64,000 bases of DNA from an uncultured Lachnospiraceae bacterium (GTDB lineage: Bacteria; Bacillota; Clostridia; Lachnospirales; Lachnospiraceae): assembly GCA_947591155.1 (NCBI GenBank), contig CANQDA010000006.1, positions 52,714 through 116,713 on the forward strand. The letters are read 5' to 3'. The notes beneath the pieces were generated by a model. That model was not told where the DNA came from and searched no databases. It was given only the letters and a program-made list of their open reading frames with translations. Positions 8,680 through 19,604 of the stretch are shown here, piece by piece (position 1 is the first letter of the stretch; each line of letters begins with the position of its first letter). The translations under genes and the position numbers were made by a program.

Positions 8680-11600
8680 TCTTTAACCTCTATACGTTCA
8701 TGTTGAAGTACCGGTTTGCCACTTTCTTCAACTTTAAGAATACGTTCAATTAAATGGTATGGCGTTGCATTATATTTCTTCGCAAAGAAAGTATTTCCGC
8801 GCCTGATTCCCGAAATTACAAGTTTTTCTCCACGCGTGAACCAAGATTTTTCTGTGATATGCTTTTTACCATCGTATCCGCGCGTAGAAATTTGTTTGTT
8901 GTAATTTGCGAAAGGCTCACCATAAATTTTAACTTGAACCAATCCTGTTGTTGTTAAAAGCGTGATTGTCTGATGATTTTTGTCTCGCGCGAGAACAGTC
9001 CCTGCAATTCTGCGAATCTTATAAATTGGAACGGACTTTCCTTTGAAGCTCAACACTTTGTCAATTTCAGGATTCTCGCTCATTTTAAAGAAGTCAGAAA
9101 CATTGATAGAAGAATTGTCCATATTTTTGAGTTCGTGCTCATGAAAGTACAATGAAATTGAATCCATTTCCCATTTCGAAATATTACCATCGGCATATTT
9201 TTCTTGTACTTCTTGCCGCAGTTTATCATTTACTTTTTGAATCAATTCTTGTTCATGTTCTTTTACCCATGGACGAATTACATCCATTTCTTTTTTGTAA
9301 ATTTTATCCCAAACATCGACTGAAACAGCCAAACCAGTTGTTGAATCTTTACGTGAAATTAAATTATCAATTGTATAAGTTTTGTCAATAAAAGCTAATG
9401 CCGATTCATCTAACAAGTAGGCATCATCTTTTTTAAACTTTTTTAAATATTTATTAAAGTTAAAAACACGACGTTGTAATTTATACTCATCTGGAATCAA
9501 TCCAAATTCAATCAACATTTGCATATTGCGCAAATTGATTGCAGACTTTTTGTCAGAGATTGAATCAATGTAAGTGTTCATAAGAGTTTCTCTGTCACCA
9601 AATTCGTCCAACGCGCCGCATTTTATCAAGTTTACGATTTGCGGCTTGTTCATTTTGACTTTTAGCAACAAATCTTCAATAGACGTATATGGTCTATTTT
9701 TAATTATTTCATTGACAATTTCTTGTCCCACTTTTACAATCCCAGAAAGTCCATAACTTATACAATTTTGTTCAACATTCGGAGAGAATGTGTAAGTTGA
9801 AGTGTTGATTGATGGCGGCGCGATAGTTATGCCAGCAGTTTGCGCTTTTCCAATCGCAGAAGCAACCTTGTCATAGTCACAAGATTTGGTCTTTTTTTTC
9901 TTTTTGGTCGTTCCGACTTCTTCGACTTCTTCATCATCGTCATCTTCATCATCTACAAAGTTTTCAATTGTGTCTTCATAGACTTCTTTGATTTCCTCTT
10001 CTTCAACGTCTTCGTCCTCTTCACCAGTTTTCATACTGCCGCTGTCAACAATCAGACAAGCGCAATTCCAAATGATTGTTGGATAGAAATATGCGAGATT
10101 CATTTCTTGAAGTGCAATTAGACTATAAGCTAAGGTGTGACTTTGATTCATACCACATTTAGTTTCCTAAACCATTAAAAAAACAATGTTGTGGTCTGGA
10201 CTATACAATCATCCTCGCGCGGAGGAGTGCTATGGTAGTCTCTGAACCTCTTTCTTCGTGTGGAAGAAAGTTGGCTGCGTTTGATTGCCCAATCCTTAAC
10301 GATATTACCTTACCGCTCCCGTTACTGAGCGCCATCATTATATCACTATAATAATTTGGTTGTTAAGGCTCTAAGGGTGTTCCCGCAATTAAAGCAATTT
10401 ATTTTGATACGTTACCGTAAAAGGGTTCCATCATTTAAAACCCATACCCTTTACTCATAGAAATCAAAAACTCTACATAACGTGTAAGTTTTGGATTTAT
10501 ACCTTTTGCGTCATTTTCTTCACGAAATTTTGTCATTATTTCTTCATATTGCTTTGGGCTTTTCCGAGCGATTGCTTTTCTTAAAGTGTCAGCAAAACTC
10601 AAATCATATCCGCCCAATTCTGGAAGCTGGACTAGCTCCATAAATTGTTCCTGCGCGATACAAAGTCCATAAGACATTCCAAGAATTGGCTTCAAAATTT
10701 CTTTTTCTTTCGCGCCCAAACCCCACGATTTAAGTTCTTTGTCCCATTGAGTTTCATCTTTTTTAAATCGCGCGAGTTTTTCTGTCGGCATTTCTCCGCC
10801 TTTTTCTTGTGCCATTAGACGAATCGAAGAATTTAAAATTGCCAAATCATCCACACTTGAGGGATGTAAAGTTGCAATTCCCTGAACGCCTGATTGTTTT
10901 TCCATTTGGAACAAAGATTCAATTTTGTGGTTCCAAAGCATTTCCCACATTTTGGGTTCATCGCGCTCAATTTTGTAAATACCAATTGTTTTTTCGTAAG
11001 TCTCTTTTAATGTTGGTTCAGGTTTTATATAACCATTTTCACACAACAAATCGAGACAGGTGTGAATTTTGTCAAGTGCTTCAACTGACAATAAGTCATA
11101 TTTGATGATACTACAATCCTGGGATTCATGAAGGTCAAATTGTGTAATTGTTGTTCCATCAGGGGCTTTCATTAAAGAGATTGATTCTTCAAAAGGCTCG
11201 TCTACAAAAACTACTCCGCCCGCGTGAATCAGTTATTCTGACATTTCTGCCAGACCAGACTATATCTTCATCTCTTTTAAAGAAATGCGGGGCACTTCGA
11301 GTGGTAGCAATCTCCACCCTACTTGGTTACATTCATCACCAATAGTCGTTACACCTTTTCAATTTAATGAACTTGGCACGGCATTAACTTTTTTGAAGCC
11401 TTCACCGTTAGCAAAAGTTTAAAAACCTTTACACCGCTTGCTAAGCGTTCACCCCGTTTATACTCGGCTATCACGCTTGGTTAACCGAGTCCCGAAACCA
11501 ATCCTTCAATTTCTTTTGCGACTTCCCAAACTTCTGGATAGCTGTCCATTTCTTTAACAAAAGCTGCGATTGGTTTCATATCATTTTCTTCGTCTCCATA

Positions 11601-13481
11601 ATAACATTGAGACAGACTTCGCGGTTGTCCCCTGTCAGAAGGAATCAAAGAACTCATATATGTTGATATATCACTGTCTAATCCAAGGCCTCTCGCCGCG
11701 GTTGCAAGCGCGAGTTTGGACTTTTCAAGTCTAAATGTGGCCACATTTGTTACGCGGTCTTCACCATAAACTTGGCGCAAATGGTCAAGAACTTCTTCGC
11801 GCCGGCCTCCTTCGATGTCGCAGTCTACCTTTTCTACCCTCGGTTTCCCGATATTTTTTTAGGGGAATAGACTATACCATTATCTATATATTAGATACTC
11901 CTTGGTAGTCGTTGCGGCCTTTTCTTTATAAAAAGAACTATGCCTCAAGATTGCCCAATCTTTAATCTTATTACCTTGCCTTAATTATTAGTTAAGCCGC
12001 ATTTCGATTACTCTAATGTTTGGTAATTAAAGCTCTAAGGGGTTTCCTTGATATTCGGAGTTTTCATTACATCTTGCAACGTAATGGGACTAAAGTTAAT
12101 CCAAGACTGAAACTCGATTTGGATTCAAAAAACGCCATGCAAACATTCTAGTCTTTTCGCGCAGAGGATTCATTTGTGTTATACCTAAAACATACAACAA
12201 AAGAAATGAACCTCCACTTCCTCTCGCGACACCTATAAGTGTTCCTGCATTCCAGCATTCTTCAATAATATTTTGCAGATTCAAAAAATAGGCAGACCAA
12301 TGCGCTTTATTCGCATTCGATGAAATCCAAGTCATTTCCAAATTCGAGTTAATTTCATTCCAAGCTCTCTCATTTTTCAAATCTTCATGACTTTCAATTC
12401 CATCAATTACTGCCCGCGCGAGAATTTTATCTCCCTCAAAATCTGATTCACAGAAAGTTTTGAGTTGAGGAATTCTTTCAAACCACTCCGACGCGATTAT
12501 AGAAGTTTGAGGAATTTTCCACTTTAACGAAGGAATCTTTAGCGGCTTTTTAATTGTGTAATCTTCACACATTCCCGCAATTCTTTCAATTGAATCATAA
12601 GCCGCATAAATTTCTGACTTTTGAAGATAGGGAAAGAAAGATTCCAATTCTTCTGTTCCCATCATATAAGTTGTGGCATAAAAACTATCAACTTCGCGTT
12701 CACCAGGCTGAGAAGTGAGGTATGCTTTGTGTATTTTTCTGTCGGATTTTTTCAAATAGTGCTCATCTAAAGTTATAACATAGGGAATTCCGAGTTCTTG
12801 AGACAACTTTAGAAGACCTTTGTTTGCAATGATTTGTTCTTGAGTGTTTGAAGGTTGCATTTCCAAATAAAAGTTTCCCGCGCCAAACAATTCATTCATT
12901 TGAAGAACCCATTTTTGAATTTTGGCGTAGAGCGTGGGGTCTTTTGTTTGATTATAAAGCAAAAGTTGCGTATCCACTAAACTGCCGAGACATGCATTTT
13001 GTGCAATCAAATGCCCTTTATTCTCTCCAATCACTTCAATCAAATCACTATAATAAGTCGGTCTTCTCAAAATTTTCCCGCGTCCTCTAAACGAACGTTT
13101 CCACGCCCTCGTGGACAAAATTCTCAATTGTTTATAACCTTCGAGGTCTTTAGCCAAAAGAATGAAATGATAAAATCTATCAACTCCTTTCTTAAAATTT
13201 GACGCATTCAAGCCATTTCTTGTCAAATAAATTTCATTTCCCCTAATTAGTTTAAAATCTGGATGCTCTTTTTTCACCTTCTCATAATAATTTTCTGCTT
13301 CCATATGCGCCGAAAGACACTCATGGTCAGTTATTGCAACCACTTTATGCCCAAGTTCAATTGCATAATCAATTAAACGAGGGACTTTAATTGTGCAATC
13401 TTTTAAATAGAGGTTTGAATATTCTGTATGCCCTTGCACTAATGCAAACTACCGGGATATTCCCTAATAGTTTCCATTCAC
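8676..13481 (-). CDS. dnaE: DNA polymerase III alpha subunit (DnaE-type), split by three group I introns
   Basis: Replicative polymerase, 1330 residues. Exons: 13481-12099, 11828-11484, 11229-10438, 10148-8676, all joined in phase 0. N-terminal PHP domain (GHTEYSNLYLKD, AITDHE). Polymerase core: GVARGSGGSFLLLYVLGI, FLNPNRVS, the catalytic Asp region VLD|VDCDIEG, LIHAGGVV, SYGLCIAQEQFM, SKGYGF|NQSH. Acidic linker and OB-type C-terminus (TTTGLVQVKIYG). The start is GTG behind GGGAGGTGAT and gives TAG at codons 6 and 11, before the PHP motif. An internal GTG at 13439 lies just after them. The first PHP metal histidine (HxH) reads QGH, so the editing activity may be reduced. Confidence 0.93.
10149..10437 (-). 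ncRNA. group I intron, dnaE intron 3 (no ORF)
   Basis: 289 nt between SKGYGF and NQSHTLAYS. P element AATTGCGGGAACACCC near 10385, R element GGTTCAGAGACTACC (the textbook form) near 10240, S element TGTATAGTCC near 10200. Confidence 0.9.
11230..11483 (-). ncRNA. group I intron, dnaE intron 2 (no ORF)
   Basis: 254 nt between EGLVSGLG and IHAGGVVFV. R element GTAACGACTATTGG near 11345 and S element AAGATATAGTCTGG near 11265; the 5' exon ends CTCGGT, the intron ends CTG. Confidence 0.9.
11829..12098 (-). ncRNA. group I intron, dnaE intron 1 (no ORF)
   Basis: 270 nt inserted between the codons for VSVLD and VDCDIEG, next to the catalytic aspartates. P element AAGGAAACCCCTTAGAGC near 12040, R element GCAACGACTACC near 11910, S element GGTATAGTCT near 11870. 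Confidence 0.9.
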
Positions 13482-13509
13482 ATCACCTCCCTTTCAACTT
13501 TCTATATAT

Positions 13510-13538
13510 ATTATACCACAAATTTGCTCAAAAGTCAA
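13510..13538 (-). promoter_or_regulatory. sigma70-type promoter for dnaE
   Basis: TTGACT, 17-base spacer, TATAAT on the minus strand, with TGTGG upstream and ATATATAGAAAG downstream. It lies between recJ and dnaE. Confidence 0.88.
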
Positions 13539-13548
13539 GTAAAAAATA

Positions 13549-15270
13549 TCAAAATCCGTTGTCCTTTTTTATTTCACATTGCTCAATTATAATTTGAGGA
13601 GTTGACTGACCGTTCCACTCATTCACATTTCCGCGCCCAATCACTTCGATTGTCATATATTCATGCTCAGTAAACTGCTGGACTAGGTCTTTTGCATGAA
13701 ATTTTATATAAGTGATTCCATTACAACAAAATCTGATAGTATCTTTGTGCTGGCCGCAGATATTGACCGCGCGGCGCGGAATGTTTATATCGTAAACATG
13801 GATTTTTGGTTCAGGATTACCAGTTCCCCATGTTTCATTTCCTTCTGCTAAATCATAAATTAAATTATAAAGGTCATTACTGACTGCAAGTCTATCAAAA
13901 TTGACTTCATAAACGTCGTAAGAAAAGTCAAAATCTTTTAAATGATCGTTTGCATAAGATATAAATTTATCGAGGTTTTTTGCTTTTATTGCCGCGCCGA
14001 AAGCATTCGCATGGCCTTGAACCATTTCAAACATTTTGCTTTCGTCAAGAAAGTCTTTGAAACTCTTGAAAAGGTTGTTATCAATACCGCGACCACTGCC
14101 ACGCAATAAATTTTCAGGAGACGGGCGCAGCACCAAAGTCGGACGCATGAACTCTTTACTAAGCTGAGTTGCAATCAATCCATTGAATTCTGGCGCGAAA
14201 TCATCTTCATCTTCAAGAATAATTACTAAAATCTTATTGTTGAGCAAATCGTATTTTATAATGCGAGACTCAATCGCGGCTTCTGCTTTTTCTGTGATAG
14301 AGTTTTGTCTGTTGCGACTGTTAGAACACTTACGCACATATTTTGCGGCGAGACTTTCTGTATCTCCGGGTTTCGCCCCACGCTTGTCACTTTGAACGAG
14401 TTCTTCGCCCGAGCAAAAGGCCTGAAACAATCCAATCTTTTCATCGTGTGTCCCGGCGCGAATCAAACTGTTAATTAACGGAACGATATAAAAAGCAACA
14501 GAAATTGGAGTGATTTCGCCCATGACAAAACTTTGTTTCTCAATTAGTGATTTAAGGAAAAAGTTTGAAATGTTGTGAAGTCCTTTGGAAATAATATAAC
14601 GATTTTCTGGAACAACAACGCTACCCATGTCTCCAATAATTCCAAGCGCTGCGAGGTCAATTAAGCCATCAGCATAATTTGTGTTTTGAATCTTGTCTAT
14701 ATACTGACAAAATTTCCATGTAACTCCCGCGCCGGTCAGTTGTTTGTTTGTGTAAAGCGAACTTGTCTGATTGTTGATGATACAAGCATGATTGCTCACT
14801 TTGTTGTCAAGTTCGTGATGGTCTAGTACCAAAGTTTTCATCCCAAGTGCGCCTAAACGTTCATGATAATCAAAATCGTTTGTTGAACTATCAGGACAAC
14901 AAACTAAATCCCACATTTTGCCACTATTTTCAATCGCGTCAATATGATCTTCTAATCCATGTTGTTTGTGTTCATGAATCATAAAATCAATTTTTACATC
15001 GAGATTGCATCTTCTTGTATAAAGATAAAAAATGGCCGCAGATGTCATTCCGTCAACATCACAATCTGGAATTAAAAGAATCGAGCCACTCTTTTTGATA
15101 ACTTCAAGATACATTTCCGCGCCGCACGGCAGATTTTCAAAGTGCTCAATTGGTTCTAGCATTGACGGCGTTGGATGCATAAAGGATTGAAAATCTTCAA
15201 CACCGCGCTCTTTTAACAGATTTTGGAGATAATCTGCTGTATATTCATTTGATACTAATGTGTAATTCAT
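13549..15270 (-). CDS. recJ: RecJ-like DHH-family exonuclease
   Basis: 573 residues, close to bacterial RecJ. The DHH phosphoesterase motifs are present: LLIPDCDVDGMTSAA near residue 68 (motif I, DxDxDG), CPDSSTND, and LVLDHHELD (motif III), followed by the DHHA1-type GSGRGID region and a C-terminal OB-like part. It degrades single-stranded DNA 5' to 3' and would act in recombination or end processing. It has no TAG codon. It lies between the methyltransferase-like gene and dnaE in the replication operon. Confidence 0.92.
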   Translation of the reverse strand: MNYTLVSNEYTADYLQNLLKERGVEDFQSFMHPTPSMLEPIEHFENLPCGAEMYLEVIKKSGSILLIPDCDVDGMTSAAIFYLYTRRCNLDVKIDFMIHEHKQHGLEDHIDAIENSGKMWDLVCCPDSSTNDFDYHERLGALGMKTLVLDHHELDNKVSNHACIINNQTSSLYTNKQLTGAGVTWKFCQYIDKIQNTNYADGLIDLAALGIIGDMGSVVVPENRYIISKGLHNISNFFLKSLIEKQSFVMGEITPISVAFYIVPLINSLIRAGTHDEKIGLFQAFCSGEELVQSDKRGAKPGDTESLAAKYVRKCSNSRNRQNSITEKAEAAIESRIIKYDLLNNKILVIILEDEDDFAPEFNGLIATQLSKEFMRPTLVLRPSPENLLRGSGRGIDNNLFKSFKDFLDESKMFEMVQGHANAFGAAIKAKNLDKFISYANDHLKDFDFSYDVYEVNFDRLAVSNDLYNLIYDLAEGNETWGTGNPEPKIHVYDINIPRRAVNICGQHKDTIRFCCNGITYIKFHAKDLVQQFTEHEYMTIEVIGRGNVNEWNGQSTPQIIIEQCEIKKDNGF

Positions 15271-15283
15271 TTATATCATCCTT

Positions 15284-15826
15284 TCATAATATTAAAGTTT
15301 TATCTAATTTCTCAAAAATTAGATCTTTAGGAAGAAAGTTTTTACATACATAAATGGTCGCAAAACTTACGCCCTTCTTTACTTCTTTTGTTTCGAGATT
15401 AGAATAAAAATCAATTCTTTTATCGAAAATTAGCGCTTGACAACCGTCAAGATAAGCAAAGCGTTTTTGCCCTTGTAAAGATGGTAATGGTAAAAGAATC
15501 GCATATGATTTATTTAGTTCAGTTAAACGTTGTAAAACCAAATCTTTTTTGCTAAATGGAGGATTAGAAATTATACAGTCAAATTGTTCGAGAGGCGCGT
15601 AAGTAAAGAAATCTAAACCATCATCAATATGAGAACGAATAACGTCAAAACCATTGGTACTTAAAATTCTAACAAATTCGCTATTTTCTTTGTCAAAAGG
15701 ACACCAAATCTTTTTAAATCCTTTTTCTTTTGCGTATTTTATAATTGGAATAACAGCGTAAGCAGGCGTGAACATTTCATCTCCATCGCTTGTTTTGTTT
15801 GCTGTTAAATATCCTTTATTTATCAT
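15284..15826 (-). CDS. NPPF-motif methyltransferase-like protein
   Basis: 180 residues. It carries IISNPPFSKKD, the substrate-binding NPPF motif of N6-adenine (and related) methyltransferases, and an early FTPAYAVIPIIKY segment that could stand in for the SAM-binding region. A clear glycine-rich SAM loop is not obvious, so activity is uncertain; this small phage family is widespread and often poorly named. It overlaps the primase stop (ATGA) and is co-transcribed with primase, helicase and recJ. Confidence 0.75.
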   Translation of the reverse strand: MINKGYLTANKTSDGDEMFTPAYAVIPIIKYAKEKGFKKIWCPFDKENSEFVRILSTNGFDVIRSHIDDGLDFFTYAPLEQFDCIISNPPFSKKDLVLQRLTELNKSYAILLPLPSLQGQKRFAYLDGCQALIFDKRIDFYSNLETKEVKKGVSFATIYVCKNFLPKDLIFEKLDKTLIL

Positions 15827-16872
15827 TTAACTTTTACCCTCTCGTTCAACAAAATTTGAAACACTTCTTCTCCTTTATCACTCGGAGAATCTTTAAGGCT
15901 TAACAATCCGCGCCGGTCATAAATAAAACTAAAATTGCAATAATTTTTATATTTTTCACAGATTGCATAAAGTTTATCGAAATATTTGGACTCGCGCGGA
16001 AGTTCTTCTTTATCAAAACACAAAACAATTTCTTTGGGTCGCGCGGTTGTTAACAAAATTTTTAATGCGAACTTATTAAAGTTACTGCCACAAACCGCAA
16101 CCGCGCAATTGTCCATTTTGAATGATTCCATTTGAAGTACAGATTTTTCTGCTTCAAAAACATAGCATATGCCATTTTTTCTTATGTTTTCTTTGTTATA
16201 AAAAAGCCCATAAAGATTCAAAGATAATGGATGAGAATACCATGTTTTTTCTATTTTGATTGGCGCGTATTTACCAAATTGTTCAATTTCAATCGGATTT
16301 AACGCTCTCGCGCGAATTCCAACAAGCCGACCCGATTCGTCTAAATGTGGTATCACAATTTTATTTTGACTGATACTATAACGAATGTTATATTTGTCCA
16401 TTGCTTGCGGCGAAATGTTGTCTTTTAGCCACTCTGATGGATAAATATGAACAAAAGAATCTAAAACAGAAGAGGAAAACTCTGGTAAAACGACTTTCTC
16501 CTTTTTGTTAAATCGTTCTTTCAAACTTTTATAACGCGGAAACTGCATTCCTTCGACCTGCCGCGCTTCTTTATCGCCAACAATGACTTGATAAATGTCA
16601 GTATACCAATCATAATCAATTTCATGAACTTGATAAAACTTTTTCAAAAAGTTAAAAATCGACATTGTGCCGCATTCAGTATAACAAACAAAAAGCCACG
16701 TATCTTTGTACACATAAAGTTTTTGCGAGGCTTCATCTGCATTTTTATTGTGGCAGATAGTAGGTAGAACAAAATGTGTTGTCTTTTCAACAAATGGAAT
16801 ATCCAGTTTGTCAAAAATTTCAATTATATGTTCTCTCGTAAGCCCCGCAATTATTTCTTTATAGTCAATCAT
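15823..16872 (-). CDS. dnaG: DnaG-type DNA primase
   Basis: 349 residues, short for DnaG. The N-terminal zinc-binding part has paired His/Cys residues (PTICHNK ... FVCYTECG). The Toprim domain follows with CYVFEAEKSVLQM (catalytic Glu) and IVLCFDKEE (DxD-type acidic pair). Primes Okazaki fragments with the DnaB helicase encoded directly upstream (8-base overlap). The C-terminal helicase-interacting domain of cellular DnaG seems to be missing. Confidence 0.92.
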   Translation of the reverse strand: MIDYKEIIAGLTREHIIEIFDKLDIPFVEKTTHFVLPTICHNKNADEASQKLYVYKDTWLFVCYTECGTMSIFNFLKKFYQVHEIDYDWYTDIYQVIVGDKEARQVEGMQFPRYKSLKERFNKKEKVVLPEFSSSVLDSFVHIYPSEWLKDNISPQAMDKYNIRYSISQNKIVIPHLDESGRLVGIRARALNPIEIEQFGKYAPIKIEKTWYSHPLSLNLYGLFYNKENIRKNGICYVFEAEKSVLQMESFKMDNCAVAVCGSNFNKFALKILLTTARPKEIVLCFDKEELPRESKYFDKLYAICEKYKNYCNFSFIYDRRGLLSLKDSPSDKGEEVFQILLNERVKVK

Positions 16873-18427
16873 GATTTAGCCTTTCTACCATTTCATGTAC
16901 TTCTTGGAATTCAGTCGTTTCCCAATTTGTACTAACAAACATTGGTTCAAGCGCGAAATTTTCAATCGGATTCAGTCGGCTATCAGTCAAAAACAAATCT
17001 TTTCTTTTCAAAGTGCCATAATCCATGTAACTCCAAACTCTTACTTGTGTGTACTTTCCAGAACGCACTTTGTAAACATCCATTACAAGATTTGGCGCTT
17101 CAAGTCCAAGTTTTTGAAACATTGGAACAATTATATCAAGTTCTTCTTTCGTTGGCCGCGCCATTATGATACCATTATCTGCTTTATTGATAATCGCGCG
17201 AGCACCAGCAATAGAGCTTTCATTACGAATATCTTTGCTGTTGTCTCCATTTGCATTTAACTGCGTTGCTGTAAACACGCTTAAATTTAATTCTGTTGCT
17301 AAATCTTTTAACGCTGTTGATAACAACAAGAGTGCTTCATCATTTCTCAGTTTAAAGTCTTTAAATTCGCGTAGAAGCGCAGGTGAAATAAAAATGTAGT
17401 CCATAAAAAGATAGTGTATATCTTTTAAAACGGATTGCTCTCTTACAACTTGTTTCAAACCTTCAACAGTTGGTTCTGGCATTTTTACAATTGTAAAATT
17501 GTCTTTAAATTGCCGCATTATTGAAAAGGCTTTTTGAATACGTTTGTCTTCTTCTTCGTTGAAGCGTCCATAACGAAATCTGTCTTCATTTATATCGGTC
17601 AGATAAGCCAAAATTTTTCGTTGGACTTCTTTCTTTGTTTGCTCTGTGATGATAAATAAAACTTTTTCGTTGAAACCTTGCATTTCCCACTCAAAAGTCA
17701 AACTATTATATCGAATTGGGTACGCTAAAAGACAAGCATCGCCAAGAGAAACTGTTGTCTTACCTACGCCGCTGGCCGCAGAACGAACTGTCATCGTTCC
17801 GAGTCTCGCGCCGCATAAAATTTGTGACAAGATTTCTCCTTGAATCGGAAGACCAATATCTTCACCGCTATCCATGTCTTCGTACAATTCTTCAAGTCCA
17901 TCATCTGCGCTGCTAACTTCTGTTTCCCCTGTGGCGACATAAGCACCTTCCAATTTTAAAATTTTGGACTTTATTGTGGAAAGAATATCTTTTGAAGTTA
18001 AATTTTCAAACTTGGAGTTAATTTCAAGAGATTTCGGATTCGTCAAATCATCCATGTAAAAATCACTTGTATCAATTCCCTTTTTACGCAAATCTCTCAA
18101 AAGATTCAACTTTTTAAGTTTAGCATAATAATATGGAAAGTTGTCTTCATTCACAAAGTCCTGAATATCTTCAAGATATTCAATTCCATTTTGCTCTTTA
18201 AAAGTTTCTGCCGCCGCAGGGTCAGATTTCAAATAATTTTCTATATCAAGTGAAGAAATTTTTATCGCGCCATCATTATACAGTCCAACGATTGCAGAAA
18301 ATATATAACGCTCAAAGCGCGAAGAAAAATCCGAAAGAGATAAATTATATTTATCAATTTCGCTAAGATATTGAGGATGTTTTATAAGACTTCCTAAAAC
18401 TTGTTGAATACATTCTTTGTCTACCAT
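16865..18427 (-). CDS. dnaB: replicative DNA helicase DnaB
   Basis: 520 residues. A helical N-terminal domain is followed by the RecA-like motor with Walker A SAASGVGKTT (about residue 215), Walker B LFMDYIFIS, and a conserved DnaB segment TATQLNAN...SSIAGARAIINKADNGIIMA. Unwinds DNA ahead of DnaE. Its ATG overlaps the stop of the preceding gene (TAATG) and its end overlaps primase. No TAG codons. Confidence 0.95.
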   Translation of the reverse strand: MVDKECIQQVLGSLIKHPQYLSEIDKYNLSLSDFSSRFERYIFSAIVGLYNDGAIKISSLDIENYLKSDPAAAETFKEQNGIEYLEDIQDFVNEDNFPYYYAKLKKLNLLRDLRKKGIDTSDFYMDDLTNPKSLEINSKFENLTSKDILSTIKSKILKLEGAYVATGETEVSSADDGLEELYEDMDSGEDIGLPIQGEILSQILCGARLGTMTVRSAASGVGKTTVSLGDACLLAYPIRYNSLTFEWEMQGFNEKVLFIITEQTKKEVQRKILAYLTDINEDRFRYGRFNEEEDKRIQKAFSIMRQFKDNFTIVKMPEPTVEGLKQVVREQSVLKDIHYLFMDYIFISPALLREFKDFKLRNDEALLLLSTALKDLATELNLSVFTATQLNANGDNSKDIRNESSIAGARAIINKADNGIIMARPTKEELDIIVPMFQKLGLEAPNLVMDVYKVRSGKYTQVRVWSYMDYGTLKRKDLFLTDSRLNPIENFALEPMFVSTNWETTEFQEVHEMVERLNHD

Positions 18428-18996
18428 TATTCATCCTCTTCCATTTGTGCTATTGCGGAGAGATTTGGAAAAGTTTTCTTCCCGCGCCGAGAGGTTTGTT
18501 TTTTCAAAACTTCAATCCGTTCACGATTCTTAAATGCTTCAAGTTGCGCCACAATGCGGTCACAAATGCCTTTGTTCTCAATTTCTTTTTTACACCAATA
18601 ATTACATCCTTCATTATATAAATGGCTTACAAGACCAATGCCGCCCTGCGCCTTTGTTGTATCACACTTTTTTATATCATAGATGTATTTTAATGTAAAG
18701 AAAATTCCTTTTGGCGTATATCCTTTAGCCAAAAAGTTCTCAAATTGAGAATGAAATTTTGAAAAGTCTAAATCAATTTTTAAGTCTTTCTTTAAATAAT
18801 CATAAATTGCTTCTTTCCAAACACTTTCATCTGCATTATATTTTAAATCGTTAACGCCTTTTTTCTTTTTCGCCCAAGTTTCATAGCATTCTTTATGATA
18901 ATACCAATTTTTAGATGGCATAACCCAACTTTCGACATCTGCTTTATTGATGTTATTACCGCATAGTCTACAATGAACTACGCCTACTTTTGCCAT
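18427..18996 (-). CDS. zinc-finger protein upstream of dnaB, possible helicase loader
   Basis: 189 residues starting at the ATG behind GAAGGTGAT; an 18-nt longer frame has no site. The N-terminus holds a four-residue metal site (CRLCG ... HKEC), then a long helical region. Genes directly ahead of dnaB in phages often encode helicase loaders or primosome proteins, and one-base overlap with dnaB fits that. This is inference from position; no loader motif was recognised. Confidence 0.78.
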   Translation of the reverse strand: MAKVGVVHCRLCGNNINKADVESWVMPSKNWYYHKECYETWAKKKKGVNDLKYNADESVWKEAIYDYLKKDLKIDLDFSKFHSQFENFLAKGYTPKGIFFTLKYIYDIKKCDTTKAQGGIGLVSHLYNEGCNYWCKKEIENKGICDRIVAQLEAFKNRERIEVLKKQTSRRGKKTFPNLSAIAQMEEDE

Positions 18997-19010
18997 GCTA
19001 TCACCTTCTT

Positions 19011-19451
19011 TCAATAAGAATCGTAGAAGTAAACCTCCGCATCAGGATGTTCTAGCATAAATTCGCCAAGCCACAAAAGAGTTAAAATATCATTTTGAAG
19101 ATGTTCAGAATAATCTTCATAATCCCAAATCGAATCTGCATTATCTTCATAATACTGTTTATCCATAAAGGGAGCTAATATACGATAAAGTGCAGGAATG
19201 TCTTCAAATTCAATCAAATACCTACCTACACTTTTTTTATCGTCTATAAAGTGAAATTTATTCATGATGGCATTTCGAATTCCCCAGCACTTTCTCCAAT
19301 AAATCACTTCGACATAGAGTTCTCTCTCTTCTTCATGTTCACTTTCGGGCTCAGGTTCATGCTGATACCAAGGCCTTTTATCTACAAACCACGGCACTTT
19401 GATGTCATCAATTCTCACATTTTTAATTATAATTCCATTATCAAGTCCCAT
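19011..19451 (-). CDS. hypothetical acidic protein, 146 aa
   Basis: Begins MGLDNGIIIKN after AAAGGAG, the first gene behind the 19480 promoter. Very acidic, with a Glu/His-rich stretch (HEPEPESEHEEEREL) and several Trp/Tyr. N-termini of the form MGLDNG are common in small phage proteins of unknown role. Function unknown. Confidence 0.8.
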   Translation of the reverse strand: MGLDNGIIIKNVRIDDIKVPWFVDKRPWYQHEPEPESEHEEERELYVEVIYWRKCWGIRNAIMNKFHFIDDKKSVGRYLIEFEDIPALYRILAPFMDKQYYEDNADSIWDYEDYSEHLQNDILTLLWLGEFMLEHPDAEVYFYDSY

Positions 19452-19479
19452 AACAATTCTCCTTTCACTTTCTATATAT

Positions 19480-19508
19480 ATTATATCACATTTTTGACGA
19501 AAAGTCAA
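19480..19508 (-). promoter_or_regulatory. sigma70-type promoter of the helicase-primase operon
   Basis: TTGACT, 17-base spacer, TATAAT on the minus strand, shared TGTGA and ATATATAGAAAG flanks. The -35 box ends one base before the 3' end of tRNA-Ser. Confidence 0.88.
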
Positions 19509-19509
19509 G

Positions 19510-19597
19510 TGGCGAGGAGTGTGGGATTCGAACCCACGTGCCGCAAAGGCAAACGGTTTTCAAGACCGCCTCGTTATGACCGCTTCGATAACTCCTC
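19510..19597 (-). tRNA. tRNA-Ser (anticodon UGA)
   Basis: Seven-pair acceptor stem GAGGAGT/ACTCCTC, anticodon loop CTTGAAA (UGA), long class II variable arm as expected for Ser, T-loop TTCGAAT, encoded GCCA end. Confidence 0.95.
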
Positions 19598-19604
19598 AAA
19601 GTCA

